From the NCBI GenBank assembly GCA_015057705.1, contig SVDU01000025.1:1-64000 (forward strand): a stretch of 64,000 bases of DNA, read 5' to 3'. The notes beneath the pieces are model-generated. The model was given only the letters and a program-made list of their open reading frames with translations. It was not told the DNA's origin and made no database searches. The number at the start of each line of letters is the position of its first letter. The first letter of the stretch is position 1. The position numbers were made by a program, and so were the translations under genes. Below are positions 34,758 through 44,782 of the stretch, one piece after another. This DNA comes from Paenibacillaceae bacterium. Its GTDB lineage: Bacteria > Bacillota > Clostridia > Lachnospirales > Lachnospiraceae.

Positions 34758-34804
34758 GACTTATCTGTGTGTTCATTTCTGTACACGCAGATAAGCCTTT
34801 TTTA
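34758..34804 (+). terminator. Expression-platform terminator of the Mn riboswitch
   Basis: The stem from GACTTATCTGTGTG (34758-34771) with TACACGCAGATAAGCC (34782-34797) plus a T6 tract lies between aptamer and mntP. It would be the OFF structure at low Mn2+. Confidence 0.85.
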
Positions 34805-34860
34805 TTATATTCTCCCTCTTACACATATAATTAGATACCATATACAGGGGGAAAAATCAC

Positions 34861-35424
34861 ATGTCATTATTGGAGTTATTTATCATTGCATTAGGTCTGT
34901 CCATGGATGCGTTTGCCGTTTCAATATGCAAAGGTCTTTGCATGCCTAAGATGAACTGGAAAAATGCAGTTATTGCCGGCTTATATTTTGGTGGTTTCCA
35001 GGCAGGAATGCCGGTTATAGGTTATCTGCTTGGCTCTCAGTTTAAGGAAGCCATTACCTCCTATGACCACTGGATTGCCTTCGTCCTTCTGGGAATTATC
35101 GGCATCAATATGATCAAAGAATCCTTTAGCAAAGAAGAGGTGGAATGTGCAGACTGCTCCCTGGATCCTAAAAACATGTTAATGCTTGCCATTGCCACCA
35201 GTATAGACGCATTGGCAGTCGGTGTGACCTTTGCCTTTTTAAAGGTTCAGATCATTCCGGCCGTTTCTTTTATCGGAGCAACCACATTTACTCTCTCTGT
35301 TGCCGGTATAAAAGTTGGCAATGTTTTCGGTACGCGCTTTAAATCAAAAGCCGAATTTTCCGGGGGAGTCATCCTGATACTGATGGGTTTTAAAATTCTG
35401 TTCCAGCATCTCTATGGTATGTAA
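34861..35424 (+). CDS. mntP: Manganese exporter MntP
   Basis: 187 residues, six helices. Two related halves have the Asp-containing motifs [16 protein letters not shown] and [16 protein letters not shown], typical of MntP/YebN. It pumps Mn2+ out of the cell. Controlled by the riboswitch just upstream (GGGGG-type ribosome site). Confidence 0.95.
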   Translation: MSLLELFIIALGLSMDAFAVSICKGLCMPKMNWKNAVIAGLYFGGFQAGMPVIGYLLGSQFKEAITSYDHWIAFVLLGIIGINMIKESFSKEEVECADCSLDPKNMLMLAIATSIDALAVGVTFAFLKVQIIPAVSFIGATTFTLSVAGIKVGNVFGTRFKSKAEFSGGVILILMGFKILFQHLYGM

Positions 35425-35437
35425 GCAGGACACAATA

Positions 35438-36247
35438 TCAAATCATAATCTGGCTGCCGCCAGGCACTTTCACAATTGTCTTATCTACACTGATCCAGAC
35501 ATCCATTGCTGATGGATTATATACGAGGTCTGCGTCAATGGTATATTTTAGTGCAGCTGCCGCATTCATATAATCTACAATGTGAATATTTGTTGCATAC
35601 CAGGTATCCTCCCGCTGCCCGGTCATACGGCAGAATTCTTCCATAAGCTCCCAGTTGTCATCCCGTGGGAATTCATAGCTGTGTCCCCAGACATACATTA
35701 AATAAAGGTATTGGGTTTTATTAAGCTCAATGAACCGTCTTCCATTTTCCAACAGGTTATGGTTGTGATGGCAGGTGGCTTTCCATTTCAGAAAATTTTC
35801 AGGCATGGAAAAGTCATCGGTGCTGCCCACCACTCTGCAGTATTCAATCCCAAGACTGGGCAGCATGTTTACAATTTCTTCCGTATAGGAACCGTTGGGA
35901 TAAGACATTCCACGAACTGGATAACCAGCTGCCCGTTCTAATCCCCGCCTGTCCTCCAATACCTGAAGTGCCGTTAAAGGCAAAGGACATCTTGCTATAG
36001 TTGGGTGGAGCACGGTGTGGCAGGAAATTTCGTGACCCTTGTATACTTCTTTCCAATCTTCCGGTTTCAGCCTTTCCTCCTGATCTGCAAGTCCTGAGTT
36101 TATATGAAATGTACCCTTTATTCCATATTGGTTAAACAGCTGGGTCAGCCTTCTGTCTTCCAGCCTTCCGTCATCATAGCTCATGGTGAGCGCCTTATGC
36201 TTTCCTTCCGGATAGCAGATATAGATATTCTTCATACTTTCCATCAT
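35438..36247 (-). CDS. Polysaccharide deacetylase (NodB-like, CE4-type)
   Basis: 269 residues, no signal peptide. The metal/catalytic motif is ALTMSYDDGRLED and the second metal motif SCHTVLHPT has both His; MSYPNGSYTEEIV follows. It could remove acetyl groups from imported pectin fragments. Last gene of the rhamnogalacturonan cluster; its start overlaps the GH105 stop. CE4 substrate cannot be predicted. Confidence 0.85.
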   Translation of the reverse strand: MMESMKNIYICYPEGKHKALTMSYDDGRLEDRRLTQLFNQYGIKGTFHINSGLADQEERLKPEDWKEVYKGHEISCHTVLHPTIARCPLPLTALQVLEDRRGLERAAGYPVRGMSYPNGSYTEEIVNMLPSLGIEYCRVVGSTDDFSMPENFLKWKATCHHNHNLLENGRRFIELNKTQYLYLMYVWGHSYEFPRDDNWELMEEFCRMTGQREDTWYATNIHIVDYMNAAAALKYTIDADLVYNPSAMDVWISVDKTIVKVPGGSQIMI

Positions 36248-37296
36248 TATAATGCTCCGTCTCCTGCAATTTTGTCATAATCTAGTACGGCACAAAAGAA
36301 TGCCAGTGCCATTCCCTGTCCCCAGCCCTGAATCCATTTTTTTGATATATTCCGGTAGCCTTCCCGGTCCTTCATTACGGCCGTACCTCCGGATACATCC
36401 GTAACCCTTCCATCTGCTGCCACATGGGAGAGAACGCCTTCAATAGAGCGTTCCACATATTTGATATGAAGAGGATTCCTCTTTAATGCCATGGCTGCAG
36501 CAATTCCCGCAGAAGCAGATACTTCCTCATAGGATTCCTCATCATTTAAAATGGTTCTCCATAGCCCATTCTCCGTCTGCAGTCCCTTTAACGCAGACAG
36601 CTGTTCATTAATACTTCCAACAATTTCTAAATACTGGGGATACAGATAGCATTGAGGAAGAATCAATCCCACCTTACTCATGGTGTAGGCTGCCCAGCAG
36701 TTTGCTCTTCCCCAGTAAAAGCCAGACATATGATCCTTGGTAATATTGTTGTAGCCATGATACCAAAGTCCGGTTTCTTCGTCCTGAAGATACTGAATAT
36801 GCCAGTAATACTGATTTAAGGCATCCTTTATCATGGCCTCATCGCCTGTTATAACACCCACTCTGAGGAGAAAGAAGGCAGCCATAAATAAAGTATCCGC
36901 CCAGCATTGTTCTGGAAAATCATTATCTGCAGATACGGTATGCTGAAGGACGTGATCTCCGAATCGAAGTGCTTCTTCCGTTAAATAACGGATCTTTAAC
37001 CGGATTACATCCATATATTTTTCTTCTCCAGTGGCTTCATAAAGGGTAATAAGGCAGTGGCCCATGGCACAGGTATTTACTGTCAGCACCGGAAGTCCAA
37101 GTTCCATCAGCTCATCTACCCGCTCCTTTAAAAAGCTCAGATACGCTTCATTCTTTGTTACTTCATAGGCTTCTGCCAGCCCGTAATATGCCACTCCGCA
37201 GGGCCAGTCCCAGGACATATCCATTCTCTTTGTCCGTTCCAGAATAAGGTTCATGGCATCTGTAATTCTTGTTTCATCATAATGTAACTTCCCCAT
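36247..37296 (-). CDS. GH105 unsaturated rhamnogalacturonyl hydrolase (YteR/YesR-like)
   Basis: 349 residues from ATG 37296; its GGAGG site is inside the end of the upstream gene. An (alpha/alpha)6 barrel with MDMSWDWPCGVAYYGLAEAY near the N terminus, WADTLFMAAFFLLRVG (catalytic Asp) and MSGFYWGRANCWAAYTMSKV. It releases the unsaturated galacturonic acid from disaccharides made by the lyases encoded upstream. Cytoplasmic. Confidence 0.92.
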   Translation of the reverse strand: MGKLHYDETRITDAMNLILERTKRMDMSWDWPCGVAYYGLAEAYEVTKNEAYLSFLKERVDELMELGLPVLTVNTCAMGHCLITLYEATGEEKYMDVIRLKIRYLTEEALRFGDHVLQHTVSADNDFPEQCWADTLFMAAFFLLRVGVITGDEAMIKDALNQYYWHIQYLQDEETGLWYHGYNNITKDHMSGFYWGRANCWAAYTMSKVGLILPQCYLYPQYLEIVGSINEQLSALKGLQTENGLWRTILNDEESYEEVSASAGIAAAMALKRNPLHIKYVERSIEGVLSHVAADGRVTDVSGGTAVMKDREGYRNISKKWIQGWGQGMALAFFCAVLDYDKIAGDGAL

Positions 37297-37299
37297 CAC

Positions 37300-40200
37300 T
37301 TATACCTCCGTTTTTCCATCTATTATAAATCTTTTTCCTTCATTTGCCAATAATTGCCCAAAGATACCGGCACCCATTTCCGATAAATGAATCAGATCTT
37401 CCGTGTAGCATTTCACTGCCGTCTTTTCTCCTGCTTTCCACAGAAACTCCTCACATAAGCCATATAAATCCACAAACAAAACCGTTCTTGTTTCTGCAAA
37501 TCTTCTCATCTCATCCCTATAAGCTGGAAGGAGACGGGCAATCTCTTCTTTTTCATCTTTCCTGTCCGGATCAAAGGGGCAGAGACAGACAGGGGAGATA
37601 ATAACAGGGTAACCGCCGTTCTCAAGTGCCGCTTCCACATAGAGTTCCAGATATTTTGAAAGCCGCGCAAGTGGAACATACCGGTCTTCTTTTGAAGCAG
37701 CGGCATCATTGTGTCCAAATTGGATGAAGAGATAGTCCCCTGGCATCATTCGTCTTTTTATATCTTCCAGTCTTCCTTCTTCTAAAAATGTTTTTAAAGA
37801 TCTTCCTGCCATTGCGCAGTTATCCACTACAAGTCTCCTGCTCTCATATCTTGTTTCCTGGGGAAATGAACCCGCTGTGCAGCGCCTGATCTGATAGGAG
37901 CTGCCATGATCCAGGCAGGAAAGCAGTTTTTCACCTATTCCGGTCTGCTTTTTCTCTTCCTCCCAATAGCTTTGTGTAATGGAGTCACCTGCCAGAAAAA
38001 CAACAGGCTTTCGTTGCATAAAAGGAAGTACACGACGAAAATCCATATCAGTTCCATAATAAAATTTAGGATAGCATGGCTGGTTATAGCAGTTGTTCTG
38101 CCATGCCACTCCACAGCGGTACTGGGTGTCGTGCATGAGTGTAAACAGTTTATGTCTGGTTACTTCCGTGTTGGTATAAATCCGTATGGCAGAACTGTCT
38201 TTTGTTCTCATAAGAATTTCTTCCCTGAAATCTCCAAAAATATCCGCCACAAGGCATGGGTTCCCCTTGGTCCCATTGTTTGTTGCCGTATCCTCCGGAC
38301 AAAGCATTGTGCCATGAACCCAGTCATTTACCGCACCTTTGGGATGCTGGCTTAAATAATCCGACCCGTCTGTAATCTGAGTGGATAAATCCCCTGCCCA
38401 CCGGATGGACATATTGGTTCCAAGAGTCTCATTTTTCATCCTTACACCATGACAATCATAGGTTCCCTCCCCGTTTACCCAGCACTGGAGTCCTCTTACT
38501 CCCTCCAGCACATCTCCAATCATACATCTGCCCAGATCTTCTTCGGCATATTTTCCAAAAATAATCTGCCCATTTTCTCCATCCCTCAGTGCATAGCCGT
38601 ATGGGGCATTCTCTGCTCCTTCAAATACTGCAAATATTTCATATCCAGGGCGATCCGGATCAATGTCTGCCACATGCATGGCATCTCCATGCCCCAGTTT
38701 TGCTTTTCTCCCGTCAGGGAGAAGTCCTGTCAGGCTGTACAAAAGAGTCCCGTCATGATCGATACAGGCAGCTCCGTAGATGATTTCCATGCATCCGTCC
38801 CCATCTACGTCCGCAACAGAGAGAGAATGATTTCCCTGTCCTGCCATTTTCCCATAAACGGGATCTGTTCCCCATTTCTCATGTGGATTGTCACAGAATG
38901 GATTTTTCATGGGAACAAACCCGCTGTCTGCCACCCATTCCTTAAGAAAGCTGTTCTCAAAAAATGAATAAGCAGCGATTGCCGCCCGGGTATAATACCC
39001 GCGGCAGGCAATGAAATAAGGCCTTTTTCCATCCAGATAAGCCACTCCTGCTAAAAAACGGTCTACCCGGTTGCATGGTTCGATCCGGGGCATGGCATAA
39101 TCACCCCAGCGCAGACCGTCATCCACCCGTTCAAATGGAAATACGATAGTATCCAGCTCCTTTCCGTCACCGGTAAACATGGTTAAATATTCGGGGCCGT
39201 GAAAAATAAAGCCTTCCCATTCTCTCAATCTGTTTTTCGGACTCCTTGCAGGTGCATACACATCAAGGAAGTAATCGACTGCCTCTTTTTGCTGGACCTC
39301 ATTTAAGGGATAACTAAAGCGGGACGGGATATGAAAGCATTCCTCTAAAGTATCCGGCCATTGTCCCGCCTTTACCTCCGGCTGTTCCTGCCATCCGGCA
39401 AACAAACGGCAAAGGTGTGCCTCATAATCCTCAGATCCTGACACATAAGAATCACTATGGCTGTACCCTCTGCTACAGTCCTCCTGTGGCATGGTAATAT
39501 AGAATTCTTCCACAATCTCTCCGCCTGCTCCATATCTGGTCATGCGGGTTCCCGGAGCCGTCTTTACAGCCATTTCTGCCTTTCCGTCTCCATTAAAATC
39601 GTAGCAGATAAACTGGGTATAATGGGCACCAGCCCGGATATTGGGTCCCATGTCAAGCCGCCATAAAAGGGTTCCGTCTAACTGATAGCAATCCAGAATA
39701 CAGTTTCCCGTATATCCGGAAATGGATACGTCATGGGAATTAGATGGGTCCCATTTGACTATGTATTCGTATTCTCCATCACCGTTAACATCTGCCACAG
39801 ACATGTCATTGGCAGAATAAGTGAACTCTTCTTTTGATGGTGTCACTCCCCCAGCTGGCTTTTTAACCGGGATATCCAGATAATCATGCTCCCATACCCT
39901 TACTAGCCCGCAGGGTTCTGATTCCACCCCATTGATGACTGGTGCCACACAATAGACTGACGATTCCGTTCCCTGGCTATCCAGATAGTTGGTGCTGTCT
40001 GTCACAACCAAAAGACTGACTCCATCCCGGTAAATTATAAAATCCACACCTGTAAGACCATCTCCTCCGTCTGATACTCCAGTCACTTCATTCAGAAAAA
40101 GGCGCCAGCTTAAGAAGATTCCATTTTTCACCTTAACTGCAATCAGACCTCTTGAAAGCTTCTCCAGCTGTTCATCCTGATGAAAATGAACGGGAGAAAC

Positions 40201-40446
40201 AAAGGACTCTTTTTCCAGCACACAGCCATCTTCTGATTTGTGACAGATAAGAATATGGTGGGGAATGAAAGTAGCCTTTTTCAAAGTAAACACATTTTCA
40301 TCCGTCTCATGAATCTCCGTCATCAAACGATAGCAGTTTTCACTGGTTTCCCGATCGGACCAGTAAATGCAGGTAGTTTTGGCCTTATTGACCGTATCCC
40401 AGGTAATGGTAAACTCCTGTGAATTAATAGATATCAGCTGTATCAT
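37300..40446 (-). CDS. PL11 rhamnogalacturonan lyase fused to CE12-like GDSL acetylesterase
   Basis: 1,048 residues without signal peptide. Residues about 100-790 form a PL11 (YesW/YesX) eight-bladed propeller with calcium motifs SVADVNGDGEYEYIVKWDPS, CYDFNGDGKAEMAVKTAPG and ADVDGDGCMEIIYGAA. Residues about 800-1045 form an SGNH esterase: VFLAGDSITQSYW (Ser), FIQFGHNDAA (Asn), DLIHLSEMG (Asp-His), as in rhamnogalacturonan acetylesterase. One polypeptide would both cut and deacetylate rhamnogalacturonan I. Confidence 0.9.
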   Translation of the reverse strand: MIQLISINSQEFTITWDTVNKAKTTCIYWSDRETSENCYRLMTEIHETDENVFTLKKATFIPHHILICHKSEDGCVLEKESFVSPVHFHQDEQLEKLSRGLIAVKVKNGIFLSWRLFLNEVTGVSDGGDGLTGVDFIIYRDGVSLLVVTDSTNYLDSQGTESSVYCVAPVINGVESEPCGLVRVWEHDYLDIPVKKPAGGVTPSKEEFTYSANDMSVADVNGDGEYEYIVKWDPSNSHDVSISGYTGNCILDCYQLDGTLLWRLDMGPNIRAGAHYTQFICYDFNGDGKAEMAVKTAPGTRMTRYGAGGEIVEEFYITMPQEDCSRGYSHSDSYVSGSEDYEAHLCRLFAGWQEQPEVKAGQWPDTLEECFHIPSRFSYPLNEVQQKEAVDYFLDVYAPARSPKNRLREWEGFIFHGPEYLTMFTGDGKELDTIVFPFERVDDGLRWGDYAMPRIEPCNRVDRFLAGVAYLDGKRPYFIACRGYYTRAAIAAYSFFENSFLKEWVADSGFVPMKNPFCDNPHEKWGTDPVYGKMAGQGNHSLSVADVDGDGCMEIIYGAACIDHDGTLLYSLTGLLPDGRKAKLGHGDAMHVADIDPDRPGYEIFAVFEGAENAPYGYALRDGENGQIIFGKYAEEDLGRCMIGDVLEGVRGLQCWVNGEGTYDCHGVRMKNETLGTNMSIRWAGDLSTQITDGSDYLSQHPKGAVNDWVHGTMLCPEDTATNNGTKGNPCLVADIFGDFREEILMRTKDSSAIRIYTNTEVTRHKLFTLMHDTQYRCGVAWQNNCYNQPCYPKFYYGTDMDFRRVLPFMQRKPVVFLAGDSITQSYWEEEKKQTGIGEKLLSCLDHGSSYQIRRCTAGSFPQETRYESRRLVVDNCAMAGRSLKTFLEEGRLEDIKRRMMPGDYLFIQFGHNDAAASKEDRYVPLARLSKYLELYVEAALENGGYPVIISPVCLCPFDPDRKDEKEEIARLLPAYRDEMRRFAETRTVLFVDLYGLCEEFLWKAGEKTAVKCYTEDLIHLSEMGAGIFGQLLANEGKRFIIDGKTEV

Positions 40447-40464
40447 AATATTTCCTCCCTCCGT

Positions 40465-43092
40465 CTAGGCTTTCCGAAAGCTTTCAAAAGGCATTCCAGA
40501 TATCAGGGTGTTGGCTTCCTCTAAACTATCAGGCAGCTGATCTCCGATAAATTCCAGAGTACAAATCACATTTAAGCACCACTGGGCTGCAAAATTCGTT
40601 GAAATCCAGGGAATCTCCCTAAGCTCTTCCTGGTTTGCACAGTTTTTTAACACAGTGGTTTGGAAACCGCTGTGATTCTCTTCACAAAGAAGAGCATGAA
40701 GAAGATGGCTCCAGGTAGTTTTTGCAAGCATTTCATCGTTATAATACCAGGCTCCATAGGCTCCCATGGCTGCTGCCATAAAAGGAAGGGAAAACTCCCG
40801 GTCACCAATAATCCCCCCGGATTTATCCAGCTGCTTTTCTCTTGGAAGATAATAGAACCTGCCGTACTCCGCCAGCATTTCTTTCCAGATGGGATCGGAA
40901 AGAAGATCCGCCATCTCCTGCCAGATCTGAGGCGCTCCCATACAGATCTGCAGGTGTGTTCCGCCTGCTGCCCGCTCTCCAATGTACCTTAAATGAACGG
41001 TCTCAGGGTCAAATTCAAAGTCCGGTCCTGATACCAGTCGGAGTGGAGCCATTTTTATATCCTCAATTCCCGTACGGATCTTATCCAGGTAACGGTTATC
41101 CTCAAACCGCTCCCACTGGGTCAGCCAGTTTGCACAAAGAGAAGACCAGTCAGGTCCGCTTCTGGCATGGCTTTTAAAGACCATTTCAGAGGAATCATAA
41201 AAATCTGCCAGTGGATCTTTTGTAAGGAACGTTTTTTCATTGTCCTTTAGTTCCTCAAAGATATCCTCCAGCCGGTGATCTCCCGTCATATAGTAATAAT
41301 ACCGGTGATGAGCTGCCATGGCAATCCGTGCTTCCTTGCAGGGACAGCCCCAGTGGCGTACATTATGGCGGGAGCCCAGCCCCTTATATTTTCCCATATG
41401 ATAGACATCAACCTCGGAAGCATGTCTGGTAAGCTTCTCCGCCAGGGAAAATGTTTCTGCTCTTCCGGATCGTAAAAAGGAAAGCCAGAGCCAGAGTGTG
41501 GGAACCAGTTCTGTATTATCCCAGGCGTAACCGCCCATATCATACCTCCACTGGTGGCGCTCCTTATCGTAGGTATGCATAAAATCCCCATAATTAAAAA
41601 GCCCGTACCAGCCTCTCTGATCCACTTCTTTTTCATAAAAAACAGCGGCCCTCTCCAGCTGGTCTTCCAGCCAGATTTCCATTTCGCTTTCCCGTTTGGG
41701 CATGGACCAGTATCCAAATGCACGGTGCTCATGATAAAATTCCGGAGTTCCAACGTACTGGGGGGGATGATTTACCTCGCTTGAAAATTTCAAAAGTTCT
41801 TCCTCACTGGGAATGACATCATCAAAGAACGCTACCGAATATTCGCTGGTAGACGCAATTCCAAAGGGGTCCGCTCCCTTATAATCATATCCCTCATAAT
41901 ATACCTGGTTATATCCCCGGCTGGCATAATGTCTGAAATCCATTGCCTCGGCTGATGGACTGTAAAGCCACACTGTGGCTTTTGCCTCTTCACCTGTCAG
42001 ACTGCGAAACGTATATCCGGACGGATAGGTCTGCCAGAAATCACGGATAGCAAATCCCACACTTCCGTTTTCTCCTCCCAAAGCAGCAGCCCCTCCCGCT
42101 CTTCTTCCATGAAGACAGTCTAAGTAACACACACCTTCCTCTTTCACTTTCTTCTTCACCCGGAAATGACTGGGACTGTCCTGGCAGAAATCATATTCAT
42201 CCCAAAACGGCATATCTTCCATGACTTTTTCCACAATTTCTCTGTCATTTCCCTGAAGAATCAACTGTTTTCCAGCCATCTGGCTGGTATAAACTGCTTC
42301 CGGCACCCTGGGTCTCCAGGTTAAAAGCTCTGCCAGTGCCTCATGAACAGTCCCAAAATCTCCTTCAAACCTTACATGCCGGTTATACATACTTCCTGTT
42401 ACCGGAATGGTAAATTCCAGTCCGATTCCTTTTAAAAAGTCTCTGTTTTCATCCCCGTCATAAAGAAACGTATGGGTGAAGCAAAGGCGTTTACTGCCCA
42501 TACCTACATGAAGCCGGATAATAAAGGGAAGCTTTCTGTCCCCGTCTTTTGAAATATGGACTCCTGTATATTTAATAACAGCCTGAAGCGGTCCCTCCTC
42601 CTCCAGAGAGACTTCCTCCACAAAACCCTGGTACTGTTTTTGCAGTTTCCCCATCATTTCATCTTTAGTAAACGGTTCTTCCAGTAAAAGTACCGGGGTT
42701 GCAGATGATACCCGGGTTTCTCCACGGACTGTCAGGTCCTTAAATAAAAAAGCGCCTTTATAAGGAACACAAAAAGACAAAGCCTCTGTTTTTATTAACA
42801 CCCCCTCTGTCCCCTTGCTAATGATCAGGCTACGGGATAACTTCTGTGTATTCTCATCAGCAGTCAGAACCTGGATTTCATCGGTAAGCTGGTCTGCACA
42901 TGCAGAATGCGCCGTCCACTTGACTGAGCCGTCAGGCCAGTAAGCCGTAATTCTGGACTGCATGGCAACCTGCGTCCCATACTGATCTTCCAACACATAG
43001 GACTGATTTTTTCCGCATTCTCCCTGATTCCACATGCAGCCCCAGGTGGTATACCCCCGTTTCCGCCTGTCTTTTAAATTATGCAGCTTCAT
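40465..43092 (-). CDS. PL26/YetA-type exo-rhamnogalacturonan lyase-like protein
   Basis: 875 residues from ATG 43092, chosen for GGAGG 5 nt upstream; the frame extends to 43131 with no site. N-terminal RIFT-barrel region (TTWGCMWNQGECGKNQSYVL, YWPDGSVKWTAHSA), then a toroid part (GWYGLFNYGDFMHTY, WDNTELVPTLWLWLSFLRSG). This matches PcRGLX/YetA proteins, some of which are exo-lyases on rhamnogalacturonan. No signal peptide, so it probably acts on imported oligomers. Confidence 0.85.
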   Translation of the reverse strand: MKLHNLKDRRKRGYTTWGCMWNQGECGKNQSYVLEDQYGTQVAMQSRITAYWPDGSVKWTAHSACADQLTDEIQVLTADENTQKLSRSLIISKGTEGVLIKTEALSFCVPYKGAFLFKDLTVRGETRVSSATPVLLLEEPFTKDEMMGKLQKQYQGFVEEVSLEEEGPLQAVIKYTGVHISKDGDRKLPFIIRLHVGMGSKRLCFTHTFLYDGDENRDFLKGIGLEFTIPVTGSMYNRHVRFEGDFGTVHEALAELLTWRPRVPEAVYTSQMAGKQLILQGNDREIVEKVMEDMPFWDEYDFCQDSPSHFRVKKKVKEEGVCYLDCLHGRRAGGAAALGGENGSVGFAIRDFWQTYPSGYTFRSLTGEEAKATVWLYSPSAEAMDFRHYASRGYNQVYYEGYDYKGADPFGIASTSEYSVAFFDDVIPSEEELLKFSSEVNHPPQYVGTPEFYHEHRAFGYWSMPKRESEMEIWLEDQLERAAVFYEKEVDQRGWYGLFNYGDFMHTYDKERHQWRYDMGGYAWDNTELVPTLWLWLSFLRSGRAETFSLAEKLTRHASEVDVYHMGKYKGLGSRHNVRHWGCPCKEARIAMAAHHRYYYYMTGDHRLEDIFEELKDNEKTFLTKDPLADFYDSSEMVFKSHARSGPDWSSLCANWLTQWERFEDNRYLDKIRTGIEDIKMAPLRLVSGPDFEFDPETVHLRYIGERAAGGTHLQICMGAPQIWQEMADLLSDPIWKEMLAEYGRFYYLPREKQLDKSGGIIGDREFSLPFMAAAMGAYGAWYYNDEMLAKTTWSHLLHALLCEENHSGFQTTVLKNCANQEELREIPWISTNFAAQWCLNVICTLEFIGDQLPDSLEEANTLISGMPFESFRKA

Positions 43093-43135
43093 ATAATCCT
43101 CCGTCTGCGCAATACTGCGCTTTTTCATCAAAAGA

Positions 43136-43169
43136 GGCGGTACGGCTCCTGCAAGGAATCCGCACCGCC
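43136..43169 (-). terminator. Attenuating hairpin between binding-protein and lyase genes
   Basis: Minus strand GGCGGTGCGG (43169-43160) pairs with CCGTACCGCC (43145-43136), then TCTTTT. It lies right after the solute-binding-protein stop. It may stabilise that mRNA end or cut read-through into the enzyme genes. Confidence 0.7.
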
Positions 43170-43179
43170 CAGGCCAAAC

Positions 43180-44757
43180 CTATTTCCCGGTATCCTGCTG
43201 ATACAGCTGATTGATTTCTTCGATCAATCTGTCACCGCCTCTGTCCAACCACTGCTTGGCAGCTGCGTCAAGACCCGCTTCATCTATCTGGCCACAGATA
43301 TACTGGGTTCTTGCATCATCAATAATCTGTTCTATATCCGTGCCTACTTCTGCATTGACACCGGAATTAGCAAGATAACCAAGTGCCGGATTAAAGACTG
43401 CAACCTTTTTATTTTCTGCATAAGCCTTATCCTGGGCAATGGTTGGTTCTGTCTTTTCCAGTACCGGTTCAGTGGAAGCAAGATTTGGAATATAGCAGAT
43501 GGTCTGATTTAAACCAGTATGAGGAGTCTGCTGAACTTCCAGATCATTTCTCACCGCTACTTTGCCATCCTTTAAATCATAAGTAATACCTTCAAGACCG
43601 TAATCAGCCAGTACAAGCATTTCATTGTCACACATCTTATCCAGGAAATGCAGGCAGTTTTTCACATCTTCTTCTGTTTTTGCGCCTGCTTTGGTGATGA
43701 GATAATAACCGTTAAAGCCGCTGGTAGCCAGTGTTTTTCCGTTAATCGGCCCTACCATGGTCATGGTGGCTGTCTTAGACGGATCTGTTACTGATTTTAT
43801 ATCATTCTGAATGTAGTAGTTCCAGATTCTTTTTGCACTGTCCATAACATCTACGAATGCACCAGCTTCTCCCTTTTTAAGAGCATCACCAAATGTACCA
43901 GAATCCACAGTTGCCCAGTCTTTCCGGATCAGACCATCATCATATATTTTCTTGACCCAGGTTAAGGCTTCTTTGTATTCTTTGGTCTGATGAACAGGAA
44001 TCAGCTTTCCCTCCTGCGCCACCCACTCATTGCCGGTTCCAAACCAGGACTGCATAATATCGATTGGTCCTACATATTTGGTCATTTCCAGACCATATGT
44101 ATCATCTTTTCCATTGCCATCAGGATCTTCATAGGTGAATTTATAAAGCATGTTATAGACATCCTCCACTGTTTTAGGAGCCTGTGTAATGCCCACTGCT
44201 TCTGCCCAGTCGGTACGGTAAGAAAATCCAAATCTGCCGATTTCCCTGGCACGATAAAGTCCGATGACTTTTCCGTCCACTGTCATGGATTTTAATACCT
44301 GGGGATCCGCCTTTGATAAATTGGGATAGCTTGCACTGTCCTTAATAAATTCGCTTAAATCCCAGAACGCACCTTTCTTTGCTGCATCAACCACGTTAGC
44401 TGATAAATCTCCTTTTCCAGTAATAATCATAGGCATATTATCTTTGTCCATGAGTACCAGACCCAGCTTTTCATTATAAGTGTCGTTTGCCTCCCAACGG
44501 AAATCCACATTGGTATTGGTATAATCTTCAAATTTTTTAATCACTTCATCGGAATGATCATTTTTCAGCTCGGTTCCATAAAACTGGGTAACCATCATGG
44601 AAATAGATGCTTTTCCCTCTCCCGCCTGCGTCGTTCCTGATTCTTTTGACTCCCCTGCCGTCTGACTGTTTGTTTTGGAACTGCAACCTGCCATGGACAA
44701 CGCCATTGTACCGGCAAGGGTCACTGCCATTGCCTTTTTCCATACCTGTTTCATCAT
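43180..44757 (-). CDS. Oligosaccharide-binding lipoprotein (LplA/YtcQ-like)
   Basis: 525 residues. Signal peptide MMKQVWKKAMAVTLAGTMAL then lipobox MAGC (Cys-24 or so). A large solute-binding domain of family 1 (NVDFRWEANDTYNEKLGLVL, GDALKKGEAGAFVDVMDSAK). The size (over 500) and neighbours match the LplA/YtcQ group that binds rhamnogalacturonan oligomers. Confidence 0.9.
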   Translation of the reverse strand: MMKQVWKKAMAVTLAGTMALSMAGCSSKTNSQTAGESKESGTTQAGEGKASISMMVTQFYGTELKNDHSDEVIKKFEDYTNTNVDFRWEANDTYNEKLGLVLMDKDNMPMIITGKGDLSANVVDAAKKGAFWDLSEFIKDSASYPNLSKADPQVLKSMTVDGKVIGLYRAREIGRFGFSYRTDWAEAVGITQAPKTVEDVYNMLYKFTYEDPDGNGKDDTYGLEMTKYVGPIDIMQSWFGTGNEWVAQEGKLIPVHQTKEYKEALTWVKKIYDDGLIRKDWATVDSGTFGDALKKGEAGAFVDVMDSAKRIWNYYIQNDIKSVTDPSKTATMTMVGPINGKTLATSGFNGYYLITKAGAKTEEDVKNCLHFLDKMCDNEMLVLADYGLEGITYDLKDGKVAVRNDLEVQQTPHTGLNQTICYIPNLASTEPVLEKTEPTIAQDKAYAENKKVAVFNPALGYLANSGVNAEVGTDIEQIIDDARTQYICGQIDEAGLDAAAKQWLDRGGDRLIEEINQLYQQDTGK

Positions 44758-44782
44758 AACACTTCTCCTTTTAAACTTTTAT

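Noticed and set aside
41286-41753. 155-residue minus-strand ORF within the PL26-type gene
   Set aside because: Alternate frame of a well-supported 875-residue enzyme.
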